Of a stretch of 64,000 nucleotides of DNA, positions 26,729-37,200 are shown in pieces. Where the stretch lies: contig NZ_LXFV01000005.1 of the NCBI RefSeq assembly GCF_002847345.1, positions 1 to 64,000 on the forward strand. Reading direction: 5' to 3'. The DNA comes from Pectobacterium peruviense. Lineage in GTDB: Bacteria; Pseudomonadota; Gammaproteobacteria; Enterobacterales; Enterobacteriaceae. Positions within the stretch are counted from its first letter, which is position 1. Every line of letters begins with the position of its first letter. Below the pieces are notes generated by a model. That model ran no database searches. It was not told the origin of the DNA and saw only the letters and a list, made by a program, of their open reading frames with translations. Position numbers and translations under genes: made by a program.

Positions 26729-27883
26729 TCAAGAGGCCTGAGGGGTTGTATTAAGAAACTGCATAAACGCATCGCGATTTTCGGCAGGAGACGTCGCCGG
26801 CCGCCCCAGATCGCTGCGATGACCTACGCGGCATTGCACCTCAATGAATTGACTACTTTGCGCCCGCAAAGCCTGTTGCAGCGCGGCCTGTAAGGCTTCT
26901 TCCGTCTCGGCGTAGTAGGTTTTTCCATAACCGCTGGCGGCAGCGATGGGTGCCAGCGGTAAGTGGGACGCCGCCGTGGGCTGCCCTCCCACAGAATCAT
27001 GAGCACCATTGTTGATGACGATGTGTATCAGGTTGCTTGCCTGGGCGGTGTTCGTCAGGCCGCCCATGTGCATCAATAGCGCTCCATCTCCATCCAGACA
27101 GACCACTTTCCGCTGCGGCTGCGCATCACACAGGCCCAGTGCGATTTGGCTGGCGAGACCCATGCCACCGACGGTTAGAAAATCCCTCTGATGTCCTTCA
27201 CCACGCTGTTCGCGTAGTTCATAGAGTTCACGGGATAACATGCCCGTAGTACTCACAATCGGGATCGTGAATGGCAGCGCTTTCAGGCATGCGTCAACGA
27301 TAGCTTCTCGCCGCATCAACGCTGGCTCAGTTGCTGGGTTGGCAGGTACTACTGGCGAGGAAAAGGTATTTTTTCTCACCACCAGTGCCACAGGACGGTG
27401 TTCATCATGCGCACGCTGGAGCAAAGCCTGAATGTCATCCCACGGGGGTGGGTTATGGCTATCCAGCACAATATGCGGAACATCAAGCACATTAAGTTGA
27501 GGTAACGTGACTCGCCCCTGCATAACATGCTGAGGCTCGTCGTGCTGCTGCTTACCGCTGTCATCAACTTCGCCACGCCAGCCGATAATCAGTAACAGCG
27601 GAATACCATAAACATCCGGCGTAGCCAGAGAACAGAGAGGGTTAATCGCATTGCCTAACCCCGAATTTTGCATATAGACCACGGGCAGCGTTCGAGTAGA
27701 CAGATAATGCCCAATCGCCATACCCACCGCGCAACCTTCATTACTCGCGATACGGTGTGAAAGCCCACCGTTATTACTTCCAATTGCCAAACAGAATGCT
27801 TTTAATAATGAGTCAGGGACGCCACTAAAAAAATGCACGCCGCGCTGAGCAAGAAATTCGATGAGCTTATTAGGGTCAATCAC
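26729..27883 (-). CDS. ppd: Phosphonopyruvate decarboxylase
   Basis: 384 residues of the thiamine-diphosphate enzyme family. The N-terminal HFFSGVPDSLLKAF and EGCAVGMAIGHYL, and the C-terminal cofactor motif CLDGDGALLMHMGG with a following NN, match phosphonopyruvate decarboxylases and relatives such as sulfopyruvate decarboxylase. It converts phosphonopyruvate to phosphonoacetaldehyde and so makes the unfavourable mutase step irreversible. The PEP mutase gene just upstream supports the assignment. Confidence 0.9.
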   Translation of the reverse strand: MIDPNKLIEFLAQRGVHFFSGVPDSLLKAFCLAIGSNNGGLSHRIASNEGCAVGMAIGHYLSTRTLPVVYMQNSGLGNAINPLCSLATPDVYGIPLLLIIGWRGEVDDSGKQQHDEPQHVMQGRVTLPQLNVLDVPHIVLDSHNPPPWDDIQALLQRAHDEHRPVALVVRKNTFSSPVVPANPATEPALMRREAIVDACLKALPFTIPIVSTTGMLSRELYELREQRGEGHQRDFLTVGGMGLASQIALGLCDAQPQRKVVCLDGDGALLMHMGGLTNTAQASNLIHIVINNGAHDSVGGQPTAASHLPLAPIAAASGYGKTYYAETEEALQAALQQALRAQSSQFIEVQCRVGHRSDLGRPATSPAENRDAFMQFLNTTPQAS

Positions 27884-28062
27884 AATAAACCTCCCCTTCG
27901 CATCATGCTGTATTTAACAGCAATGATGACGCCTTAATTTTTCATTATGTGATACAGATAATTAGAGGTGACATAACATTTTCTTATCAAGAAGAACGAC
28001 CATCTTATAGCGCCAAATAATAGCGTTATAAAATGATCATACTGACACCCCAATATATTGCG

Positions 28063-28995
28063 TTAGCGCGTTCCGGGTATAAGGTCCAGAATATCTTTTA
28101 TCGACATACATTTATCCTCAACTTCCAGCGTCCGACCATGCTTGAGGATTTCTGGCAAAATGGATTTCATTGCAGGATAAGCCGCACGTAACATATGGTT
28201 TGCATAAATCACGATATTGAATCCACCATCAATCAGCTGATCGAAAGTAATATCGTTAAAACTGGTGGGAACGCAAACCAAAGGTAAATGTGGGTAATGA
28301 ACGCGGAATTGTTTGGCGAAAGTTAAAATTTCGCCAGGGTTCTTATGTCGACTGTGGATCATAATCCCATCAGCACCGGCATCAGCATAATGCAGCGCAC
28401 GGTTGATCGCATCCTCCATACCGACGTCCAGAATCAGGCTTTCAATACGGGCAATCAGCATAAACTCGGGCGTCAACTGCGCTTTTTTGGCGGTCGTAAT
28501 TTTTTCGCAAAAGTCCTCAACGGAAGCCTGCGTTTGCTTTACATCATTACCAAATAAAGAGTTCTTCTTCAGACCGGTTTTATCTTCGATAATCATGGCA
28601 GAAATACCCAGATTTTCGGCAGCACGAATACGGTGGGCCAAATGCTCAGTTTGCCCGCCAGTATCGCCGTCAAAAATTAATGGGCGACTGGTAACATCAA
28701 ATATTTCCGTAATTGCATGGAAACGATGGCTGATATCGACCAACTCCGTATCGGGTTTTCCCCGCAAAGTAGAATCGGTGAGTGAACTAGACCAAAATGC
28801 ATCAAATTGATAATGAATATCGCCATCTTCATAAGCGGCTTGTTCAATTAATAAAGCAGAAAGCGGACTGTGAGCCTCCATCACACGAATGCCTTTTTGC
28901 TGCTGTAATAATTCACGGAGTGCGCTGCGGCGCGAACCTGGCGTGCACCCCTTATATGAATCCGTCGGGGTATGATTAGATAAAATAACAGACAT
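28063..28995 (-). CDS. ppm: Phosphoenolpyruvate mutase
   Basis: 310 residues of the isocitrate lyase/PEP mutase superfamily. The diagnostic EDKTGLKKNS motif lies near residue 135 and DGDTGGQTEHLAHRIRAAE is the metal-binding region. This enzyme makes the C-P bond by rearranging PEP to phosphonopyruvate and is the entry step of nearly all phosphonate biosynthesis. Start ATG 28995 has AGGAG seven bases upstream. The N-terminal 35 residues are poorly conserved. A 180-base gap separates it from ppd, enough for a second promoter or processing site. Confidence 0.93.
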   Translation of the reverse strand: MSVILSNHTPTDSYKGCTPGSRRSALRELLQQQKGIRVMEAHSPLSALLIEQAAYEDGDIHYQFDAFWSSSLTDSTLRGKPDTELVDISHRFHAITEIFDVTSRPLIFDGDTGGQTEHLAHRIRAAENLGISAMIIEDKTGLKKNSLFGNDVKQTQASVEDFCEKITTAKKAQLTPEFMLIARIESLILDVGMEDAINRALHYADAGADGIMIHSRHKNPGEILTFAKQFRVHYPHLPLVCVPTSFNDITFDQLIDGGFNIVIYANHMLRAAYPAMKSILPEILKHGRTLEVEDKCMSIKDILDLIPGTR

Positions 28996-29696
28996 GGTTA
29001 TCTCCTATGTACCATAGAGTTGGGGGTATACTTTCCCTAGTAAACCAAGCGCAACAATCACAAGAACACGCAACGTTATATTTATTTAAATTAAATATAC
29101 CAACAGGGTGATTCTATTCCTTGAAAACAACACTTCAATAGGGGTAAAAATTTTTTGTTTATTTTTTAATTTCACCTACCTTATTGAAATGGAATCAATT
29201 TGAACTAGATCAAAATTAATAAAACAGGATATTAATTAACGCACATACCTTTATTCATGTTAAAAAACTAAAAAAATAGCAATCTTTAGTTTTTTACTTC
29301 AACACCTATTCTTATCGATGGGGTAGAGAGAGGAAATACTATTCTTATGTGTATTCACCGTTGAGTATATTATTCGCGGGTAAATAATGATCATGAAAAT
29401 GTAGGAGAGAGTTATAAACTCTCATGGTTTTATGACAATCCGATTTCTGTTTCACGATAGCGGTTTAACATGCCCCCTCAGATATGCCTCTTCTCCCTTC
29501 CCGCCATCACACCGTTTTAAAAGATTATTTACATTTATGTAAATATCGATGTCTACGTAACGATTTATTGGTATAACAATATTCATTATCAATGAGATAC
29601 AGCACGACATCTCTCCGAAATCCTGCCTGCGCATAGTGCTGATAAAGCGTGATGTTGTCGGCGTAATGACTCAACAACGGCCTAAGAATTTACTCT
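28996..29696. other. Divergent AT-rich promoter region
   Basis: About 700 bases between ppm (minus) and the DUF4034 gene (plus), without a credible gene. It contains TTGAACTAGATCAA at 29200-29213, one base from the FNR consensus at the conserved positions. It also contains a 12-base AT-only-type inverted repeat (TAAAAAACTAAA 29261-29272 and TTTAGTTTTTTA 29285-29296). Neither is proven functional. Confidence 0.5.
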
Positions 29697-31778
29697 ATGA
29701 CATCAATCTCTGAATCACTCACCGTATTGATTAATCGCCGCGCGCAGCTGCGCGAGATGTTCGCGACGCATCAATTCGATGCACTCGATAGCCTGCTGGA
29801 ACAAGAGCACCATATTTGGCTGGATGGCCCGAATCTGCCTTATACCTATAACTGGAATATCAATTCGATCTTTGACCCAGCAGTGTCTCATACCGACATT
29901 TTGTCGCACTTGCAGGCCTGGGTTGCCGCACGTCCTGAGAGCTACCACGCCCACCACCTCACCGGACAGTACTGGGAAAATGCGGCAGCACGGATTCGTA
30001 CCTCGAATGGTGGGGAATATGTAGAAGACGATCGCTGGATGGGGGCCGAACTGGCTCGCGACCTGGGCGTCGCGGCCTACCTGCGCGCCAGCGCGTTACA
30101 TCAGCGACCTGCCCTGACCTTTTCGCGCCTGTTTCGTTTGACCTGCTATTTAGGTGAACCACAGTGGCTAGGCGTATTACTGCAAGGCGGTAAACCTCTG
30201 ACCTACACGCAGCGTCAGACGCAGGTTGAACCCGAGCTTTGGGAAGCGGGTCTACAGCACTTGCGTAATGAAGGTGCACAAGTGCTTGTTGAGCTTCCTG
30301 TTGCTCTGCCTACTCCGCTGCCAGCCAGAGAGGAGCACGAATGGGAAGAGCCCATGCACTACTGGCTGCGGGTCACCTTAGCCGCTCGCCCACAGGACTT
30401 ATCCATTCGTAACGAGTGCGTTTACTTCCTGTACCCACGCTGGGGCGGTAGTCATGAAATAATGACTGAATTTATTGATGGGCCGCTGTGTGAAGCGCTG
30501 ACAGAGCCAGAACGTAACAGCCTGCGTGTTACGCAGTGTTGGGACTATATTGGCTATAACGGGCTACTGCCCGATGCTCAGGACACAGAAAGCGTGGCGT
30601 ACTGCCGAAGAACCTTCGACTGGTTGCTGACGCTTGAACTTGATGTCGATGTTCGGGCTAGAGTTCTACGTAAATACGCCAGCTTCCTCAGCACGTATGC
30701 GAGAACCGAAGAAGGTAACGAGATCCACTGGAATAAGGCCGATATGCAGAAGGCTTATGACCTAATGGTTGAAGCCTGGCAGGTTGATCTTCCTGAATCA
30801 CACCCTGATGAGGGTGCGCTCGATACCTTAATCAGCTGTGTGAATTTTGCCGGTATCGAAGACAGCTTCAATTTGATGCCAAAATTTCTGGAACGCTGTC
30901 AGGCGTGGGCAGATTCGGCGTATGAAACCACTATCGCCGCGCTCGCCAGCAAATTTGGTTTCTATGGCATCGCTCAAGGCCAATTCGATAGCGATGCCTT
31001 GCTTGCGCGTTGCAGCACTCTCGAATCCGATGTCAATTTTGGCCAAGCCGCCGCTAACCTGTTTGAGTCGGTTTCCGAAGAAGCAGGGGTCTTCCTGCTA
31101 CACGAGGCCGCGAGTTGGGGAGAAGTCTCCTCAATGGCGTCACTCGGTGACCTCTATTCAGGCCATCTATCACGCATGCACGGCCGGGATCCTTCACCTT
31201 ATGAAGATCACGAAAAATCACGCTATTGGAAGGGTGTGTCGGCGGAGAAAGGCCATGTCATTAGCATGTACAACGTGGCCTACAATCTGATTAATGAAAA
31301 TGACACGCTGACGCCGGAACAATATGAGCGTGCAAGCACACTGTTGTTCAGCGTACTGCGTAGCCCTAATCTGGGAAAAACCGTCTGGCAACGCTCGGCA
31401 AGAGAACTGAGCACACTTTTGTTGTTTAGCAATATCCCTGAAGATCAGGCGCTCTGTGTTGATAACGTACTGCCGGTGTTATGGGACGACGACGACGATG
31501 CCAACCGCGACTATGCGGCAGGTTACTACGCGTATGCTTTCCGTAACGGTGCAGGCGTAGCCCAAAATAGCTATCTGGCGAAAGTGTGGATCGATCGCGC
31601 GCTGGAAATCAGCCCTGATAGCCAATACAACCACGATCGGGCGAACGAAATCTATCAACGCGGCGGTATGCTGGGTGGCGTCCGGGCGAAGATGGCCTTC
31701 AACCGCGATAAAGCGAAAATAGATGCGCGTGGACGTGCAATCACGTTTGGTGATGACGCCCATCAGGAACACCAGTAG
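29697..31778 (+). CDS. Large DUF4034 / Sel1-like repeat protein
   Basis: 693 residues without signal peptide or membrane segment. The N-terminal half resembles DUF4034 proteins (YTYNWNINSIFDP, SYHAHHLTGQYWENAAARIR). The C-terminal half carries Sel1/TPR-like units (MASLGDLYSGHL, SRYWKGVSAEKGHVISMYNVAY, YYAYAFRNGAGVAQNSYLAKVW). Such repeats usually bind other proteins. Function is unknown; related genes often sit alone or near toxin and effector loci. The ATG at 29697 lacks a strong ribosome-binding site. Confidence 0.75.
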   Translation: MTSISESLTVLINRRAQLREMFATHQFDALDSLLEQEHHIWLDGPNLPYTYNWNINSIFDPAVSHTDILSHLQAWVAARPESYHAHHLTGQYWENAAARIRTSNGGEYVEDDRWMGAELARDLGVAAYLRASALHQRPALTFSRLFRLTCYLGEPQWLGVLLQGGKPLTYTQRQTQVEPELWEAGLQHLRNEGAQVLVELPVALPTPLPAREEHEWEEPMHYWLRVTLAARPQDLSIRNECVYFLYPRWGGSHEIMTEFIDGPLCEALTEPERNSLRVTQCWDYIGYNGLLPDAQDTESVAYCRRTFDWLLTLELDVDVRARVLRKYASFLSTYARTEEGNEIHWNKADMQKAYDLMVEAWQVDLPESHPDEGALDTLISCVNFAGIEDSFNLMPKFLERCQAWADSAYETTIAALASKFGFYGIAQGQFDSDALLARCSTLESDVNFGQAAANLFESVSEEAGVFLLHEAASWGEVSSMASLGDLYSGHLSRMHGRDPSPYEDHEKSRYWKGVSAEKGHVISMYNVAYNLINENDTLTPEQYERASTLLFSVLRSPNLGKTVWQRSARELSTLLLFSNIPEDQALCVDNVLPVLWDDDDDANRDYAAGYYAYAFRNGAGVAQNSYLAKVWIDRALEISPDSQYNHDRANEIYQRGGMLGGVRAKMAFNRDKAKIDARGRAITFGDDAHQEHQ

Positions 31779-32187
31779 GCTTTCCCCATCGTGCTGTCTC
31801 TTCGTCATATTTTATGCGAATGCGGAGACAGTTTCGTGCGCCACAATACCGTCATTTTCATGCTACCTCGTAGCACGCGCCCGACACAGGGCGGCTCAGC
31901 GCCGTCGCCCTGTGAACCCTGGCTTTTGGCTAAATTATGTCGCTGCGCGATGCCTTCGTCGGCATCAGGCTTAACGGACCGCTTGCGACACGTTCCCGAC
32001 GTGGCGCAAGCTTTCGCCGCGTCCCTGCGGCTCATCCTAAGCCTGCTATCTCCTCAGCATAATTTCTTACGCCGGATAACGGCCAACTCCGATTTCACTC
32101 CCTAATTATTTGTGTATTCGGAAACCTCCCATCGCGGAGAAATCACCGCATCATGTCATTGGCCAGCGATGCTGCCCTTTATCACTT
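31779..32187. repeat. GC-rich structured intergenic element
   Basis: 409 bases without a credible gene although open on both strands. Three hairpins follow each other: TGCTAC-CTC-GTAGCA (31861-31875), ACAGGGCG/CGCCCTGT (31886-31913), and GATGCC-TTCGTC-GGCATC (31949-31966). It looks like the kind of dispersed intergenic repeat that yields spurious ORFs in related genomes, or a structured RNA; I cannot tell which. Confidence 0.55.
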
Positions 32188-34290
32188 TCAAACGTCCGTC
32201 AGACGTTTACGATCGACCTTACCGCTGCCAGTTTTGGGGAGCTTATCCAACGTCACGATGCGCCCTGGCACCATGTAAGCAGGCAAGAACTGATGCAGCT
32301 GTTTACGCAACGCCAGCTTGGTCATCTCTGAATCGGGTTTGTACTCAACGTAGCCAACCAGTACCGCGTCATCCCCTTCGCCCTGAAGTTTGACGGCCGC
32401 ATCCTGAACCTGTTCGATCCGTTTCAATTGCGCTTCGATCTCCCCTAACTCGATGCGAAATCCCCGTAATTTCACTTGGTCGTCGAAACGCCCGAGATAC
32501 TGATAGCGATCGTCCCCCAGCAACCGGACTTTATCACCCGTGCGATACATTCGCTGCCCAGACTCCATCTGCTGAACAAAACGATCCTGCGTCAGATCGT
32601 CACGCTGCCAGTATCCGCTGCTCAGCGCCTCACCGAGAATGCACAGTTCACCCACCATTCCTTCCACCAGAGGGTGACGATCGTCATCGATCACCAGATG
32701 TTGATAGCCCGCCAGCGTATTCCCCAGCGCGATCGTGTGCGGGTTCTCCAGTGCAGCGCCATCAATTTGCGCCATCTGCGACCAAATTGTCGCTTCGGTT
32801 GGCCCATAGCAATTCCACAGCATCTTGCAACGGCTGACCAAGCGCTGTGCCAGCCGCAGATCCAGCGCTTCGCCGCCGCATAGCGCCACCAGATCAGGTT
32901 TACCCTGCCAGCCCACTTTGAACATCATGCGCCAGAAAGCAGGTGTGGCCTGCAACACGTTGATTTCCGGTCGATCCTGCAAATACGCCGCAACCGCCTG
33001 CGGATCTTTGTACTCCTCATGTGTGGTCAGATGCAGCACGCCACCGACCCACAGCGGCGCAAACACTTCCAGCATAGAGATATCAAAGGCGAGCGTAGTG
33101 ATAAGCAGCCAGTTCGCGTTATCCGTTAAGGCCAGCCGCTCTACGCTGGCATGAATAAAGGTTTGCAGCGCTCGCTGACCAATCACCACACCTTTCGGTT
33201 TCCCCGTCGAACCGGAGGTAAACATCATATAGGCTGCCGTTTCCGGCCCACCCGCCAGTGCCAACTGTACGCTCGCTGAAGGAGCACGCTCTGCATCCGG
33301 TAAATCACAGAGGTTGAGTATCGGGCAGTCAAACGTTAGCGATCCACCGGTATAACCATCCTGCAAGACCGCAGCCATCGCCGCTTCCTGCTGAATCGCC
33401 TGTAGCCGCTCACTCGGAAAATCCGGTTCCAGCGGCACAAACGCTACCTGAGAAAACAGGCAGGCGAGTAGCGCCGCTACCGTGTCAGGCTGCCGACTGA
33501 GATGCAGCCCCACGCGCTGACCGGCAGTGATGCCCTGCGCAGCTAACGTCTGCTGAATCAACGCCACACGTTGCAGTAGCTCCCGATAGCTAATTGCACG
33601 TTCCTGAAAACGGATCGCGACACGATCCTGACGCGCATCCTGAGCAAGTCGCATGAACAGTTCGTCATGCAGTGCACGCGCCAGCGGCCTGTGGGGTAAC
33701 GGCGCCACCAGCGGGCTGAGGCGAATTTGCGCCAGCCGCTCCCAGCGCTGTGCCAACAGGCCATCGAGTAGCCGCGTGAGATGGCGCGCAATACGCTGAA
33801 GCTGCTGATTATCGAGCTGTCCATCAGGCGCGGTCAGAATTAACCGATCGTTCTGCACCTGTACGATCAGCGCCACTTTTTGCACGGCTTCAGGTAACGA
33901 CGCCACATCTCCCGCAATTAGCAGGCTGCTAAACAACGCATGCAGGGTTTCAGCGGTCAGAACCGCTGGAGCAGACTGCGGATCACACGACGATCCCACC
34001 TCTGCGATCCACTCGCTGACGAGACGATCGCGCTGTTGAAAATGAGCGATCAGCGGCCTCACGTCGTCAGGGAGATCGGACGTAACGAACGCCGTACAGA
34101 CCTGTTCTTCACCACTGTACTTGTACAGCAGCCAGCCCCACGCCACGCACACCAGTGACGTTGGATACTGGCGAGACAACTCACTACTGTGGCGCTGTTC
34201 ACCCTGCGCAGCACCCACACGCTGCCCAAAAGCTGTCGGTTGCTGAATATCTGCCAACAGATTTTCAATGACATCATTACTCCCTGTCAT
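32188..34290 (-). CDS. Stand-alone NRPS adenylation protein, glycine-like code
   Basis: 700 residues. Residues about 1-210 resemble the second half of a condensation domain without the HHxxxDG motif. A complete adenylation domain follows (MFTSGSTGKPKGV, FDISMLEVF, YGPTEATIW, YRTGD) and ends at GSGKVDRKRL with no carrier domain. Mapping the pocket onto GrsA positions gives D-I-L-Q-L-G-C-I-W-K, one change from the glycine code DILQLGLIWK. It probably charges glycine onto the terminal carrier of NRPS2 in trans. The ATG overlaps the NRPS2 stop (ATGA). It is the last gene of the siderophore operon. Confidence 0.88.
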   Translation of the reverse strand: MTGSNDVIENLLADIQQPTAFGQRVGAAQGEQRHSSELSRQYPTSLVCVAWGWLLYKYSGEEQVCTAFVTSDLPDDVRPLIAHFQQRDRLVSEWIAEVGSSCDPQSAPAVLTAETLHALFSSLLIAGDVASLPEAVQKVALIVQVQNDRLILTAPDGQLDNQQLQRIARHLTRLLDGLLAQRWERLAQIRLSPLVAPLPHRPLARALHDELFMRLAQDARQDRVAIRFQERAISYRELLQRVALIQQTLAAQGITAGQRVGLHLSRQPDTVAALLACLFSQVAFVPLEPDFPSERLQAIQQEAAMAAVLQDGYTGGSLTFDCPILNLCDLPDAERAPSASVQLALAGGPETAAYMMFTSGSTGKPKGVVIGQRALQTFIHASVERLALTDNANWLLITTLAFDISMLEVFAPLWVGGVLHLTTHEEYKDPQAVAAYLQDRPEINVLQATPAFWRMMFKVGWQGKPDLVALCGGEALDLRLAQRLVSRCKMLWNCYGPTEATIWSQMAQIDGAALENPHTIALGNTLAGYQHLVIDDDRHPLVEGMVGELCILGEALSSGYWQRDDLTQDRFVQQMESGQRMYRTGDKVRLLGDDRYQYLGRFDDQVKLRGFRIELGEIEAQLKRIEQVQDAAVKLQGEGDDAVLVGYVEYKPDSEMTKLALRKQLHQFLPAYMVPGRIVTLDKLPKTGSGKVDRKRLTDV

Positions 34291-37200
34291 GACAGCGTTT
34301 CCTCATTGGCGGTAGCCTTCGACCGTGCCAGATATCCACTCAGCGCCTGCGGTGAAGAGTAGCGCTGCAATAGCGCCACGCTCACTGGCTGCGCTAGCGT
34401 ACGGCTCAGCGCCTGTGCTAGCGCAATACGCTGGAGCGAATCGACACCACTTTCACACAACGTACGTGACCAGAGGCCGGGCTCACCGAGATGTAGCGTT
34501 TGCGCCCACACGCGCAGCAGCGCTTGGGCAAACGGCGTATCAGGCTGGCTAATACTGCTATCCGGCACGGTTTTCTGTGCAGCCACCGAGCCTGTCGCTT
34601 TCTCATGCCCGATAATCTCGGCTGGTTGCTGCGGCGCGCTATTGATCAGCGCCACCACTTCGTCATGCCAGCGCATCAACACCCGACGCGCCTGCGCGCT
34701 GTCCAGCGCGTCTGCATCAAACTCAAAGCGCAGCAGCATGCAGCCCGCCTGCTCACGCACCACCAGATTCAGCGGCATTTCTACCTTTTCATAGGCGGCT
34801 GAAAACTCGGGATATAGCCGATGCGGATCGTCAGCGCGTTGGCCCTGCTCCGCTTTCGCATCTGGATAGTTCTCATAGATAAACAAGCTGTTGAACAGAC
34901 GAGAACGTCCAGCCGTAAGCGCAATCAGCGACTGCGTGGCATGCTGATTCATCGCCATCAGTTCATTCTGCAACTGCACCAGATGCTGTTGCAGCGACAC
35001 GGGCTGCTGCCAGCTCAGCGCCAACGGTAGGCTGTTGATGTACAGACCCACACTGCTCGCCACGTCCTCCACCGGACTTTCCCTGCCCGACAGCACGTTC
35101 CCGACAATACTGACCGCATCGCCAGTCGAACGCGCCAGCAGTCGATGCCAGGCGTATTGCGCGATAATGCTGTGCGTAACGCCCACTTCACGGGCAAAAA
35201 CGGTTAGTGTCGCCTGATCCTGTTCGTTCAGGCTCACGCTGGTGACCTGCGGTTCAATCTGCGTCAGATGCTGGTTGAGATCGGCGCGTTTCCCCGCAGC
35301 CGCAAACAGCACGCCCACATCGTTCGTCTGTGCCAGCAGCGGCTGCCGCTGCTGCCAAAAGGCATCGACGGCGGGCTGCTGCGCCACAGCGTGCAATGCA
35401 TAATCCACATAGGCGCGATCTACCTGAATCGCTGGTGCTTCGCTGTGCATTAACACCTGTCCCTGCATCAGCATTTGATAATCGCGGTGTACCGCACCCA
35501 GCAGCTGTGGCCCGCTCCAGCCATCGATCACGCTGTGATGACAGCTCAGAAGTACCCGATAGTCCTGCTCGCCCAAACGGAAACAGGCAATGCGCAACAG
35601 CGGCGGCTGTGACAAATCAAATCCGGTGCGTAAATCCTGCTGACGATAGCGTTCGATGACTGCGAGCGGATCGGTATCCTGCATCAAATCCTGATAATAG
35701 AAAGGCAGATCTGCCTGCTTCACAATCATCTGGATGCTGGCAAACTCGCTTTCCAACGCGGCACGCAAGGCTGGGAAACGCTGAATCTGACGCTGCCACG
35801 CCTGACGATAGCCTTCCATATCCAGCGCCTGCGCATAGCGAATCGGCGTTTGCAGATGGTAAGCATCGTCCTGTGGACAGCGCAGGCGGTGGTACAACAT
35901 TGACTGCTGAAGCGATGACAGCGGCAACAGTGTGTCGATGTCATAACGCTGTGACAGGCTGTCGAGCTGCGTCTGGCTCAGATTGACGGCCGGGAAATCG
36001 CTGGGGGTAAAAACAATTCCGTGGCTCAGTTGCACCAGACAGGCTTCCGTCAACGCACGCAGATTCTCGGTCAGCCGCGCCATCAGGCGTTCGCTGTCAC
36101 GCTGGTTGAGGCAACCAACCTGGCGCAGCGTCAGCTGTCCGCCCGTAATACCACCGTGGAGACTGATAACCTCTGCTGGTTTATTCTCCGGTGATACGCA
36201 GCATCCCGGCGCGATGTCCACAGGACGCCACGTACCCGCGGCCTGAACCGACAACCCAAGATAGTTGAACACAATCGGCGACAGCGTCAGCGAATTGCCC
36301 TGCGGGTGATGGTAGCGCAGCGGATTAAACCCGACGCCTTTATCCGGCACCTGACGCAGCCGTTCCTTGCTGGATTGAATCAGAGAAGCCCAGTCTGGCT
36401 TATCTTGCAGACACACCGGATAGGTGCTGGTAAACCACCCGACGGTGCGGCTGACATCTAGCGTCGGATCAATCGCTTCGCGACCATGCCCTTCCAGCAT
36501 GATGCGTGCTTTATCGCCCCAGCCGAGATCGTTTAGCGTGCGGGTCAGCGCCGCCAGCAGCAAATCGCTGACGTCGGTGTTAAAGGCACGATTGGCCTCG
36601 CTCACCAGTTGGCCCGTGGTTTCCGTATCCAGAGTCAGAATGGCGGCGCTGGCATGGCCCTGTGGATCTTTCGCCGCCAGTAGCGCCGTCAGATCTACGC
36701 CGTCTTCCTGCGCCTGCCAGTACGTCAGCTGTTCCACATGCTGTGTGGCGTAGTGTTGCAGCGCCGCGCCCCACTGACGATAGCTGGAGGTTTTCGGCAG
36801 CAGCGGTTCACCGAGGTACAACCGTTCCAGATCGTCAACCAGAATGCGCCAGGACACGGCATCAATCACCAGGTGGTGGAAAGCGAGGAACAAGGCGGTA
36901 TCCGCCTGTGGATGGTGCCGCACCAGCGCACAGGCCATCGTTCTTCCCTGCGCAGGATCGAATTCACTCTGCAATACGGTAAATGCCTGTTGCAGGCCAT
37001 CGTCGCCAAGCTGGCGATAATCCAGCGTCGGCAAAGCAGGGCAAGGCACATCCGCCAGATAGCGTTGCCCTTCGGCATCACAGGCCAGACGCAGTGCATC
37101 GTGCTGTGCCATCAGCGCCTGCAACATCGTGGCAAGCCGTTCGGTATCCACGTCCGGCAGTTGGATCATCGCCGCCTGATTCCAGTGTTCAGTACGTGCC

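Noticed and set aside
27884..28062. A PhoB box before the decarboxylase gene
   Set aside because: TGTCAC and CTGTATC are present, but spacing between them does not fit the 11-base PhoB direct-repeat period.
31805..32035. Possible 76-residue minus-strand protein in the GC-rich intergenic element
   Set aside because: It covers consecutive hairpins, lacks start signals and looks like a spurious product of a repeat.
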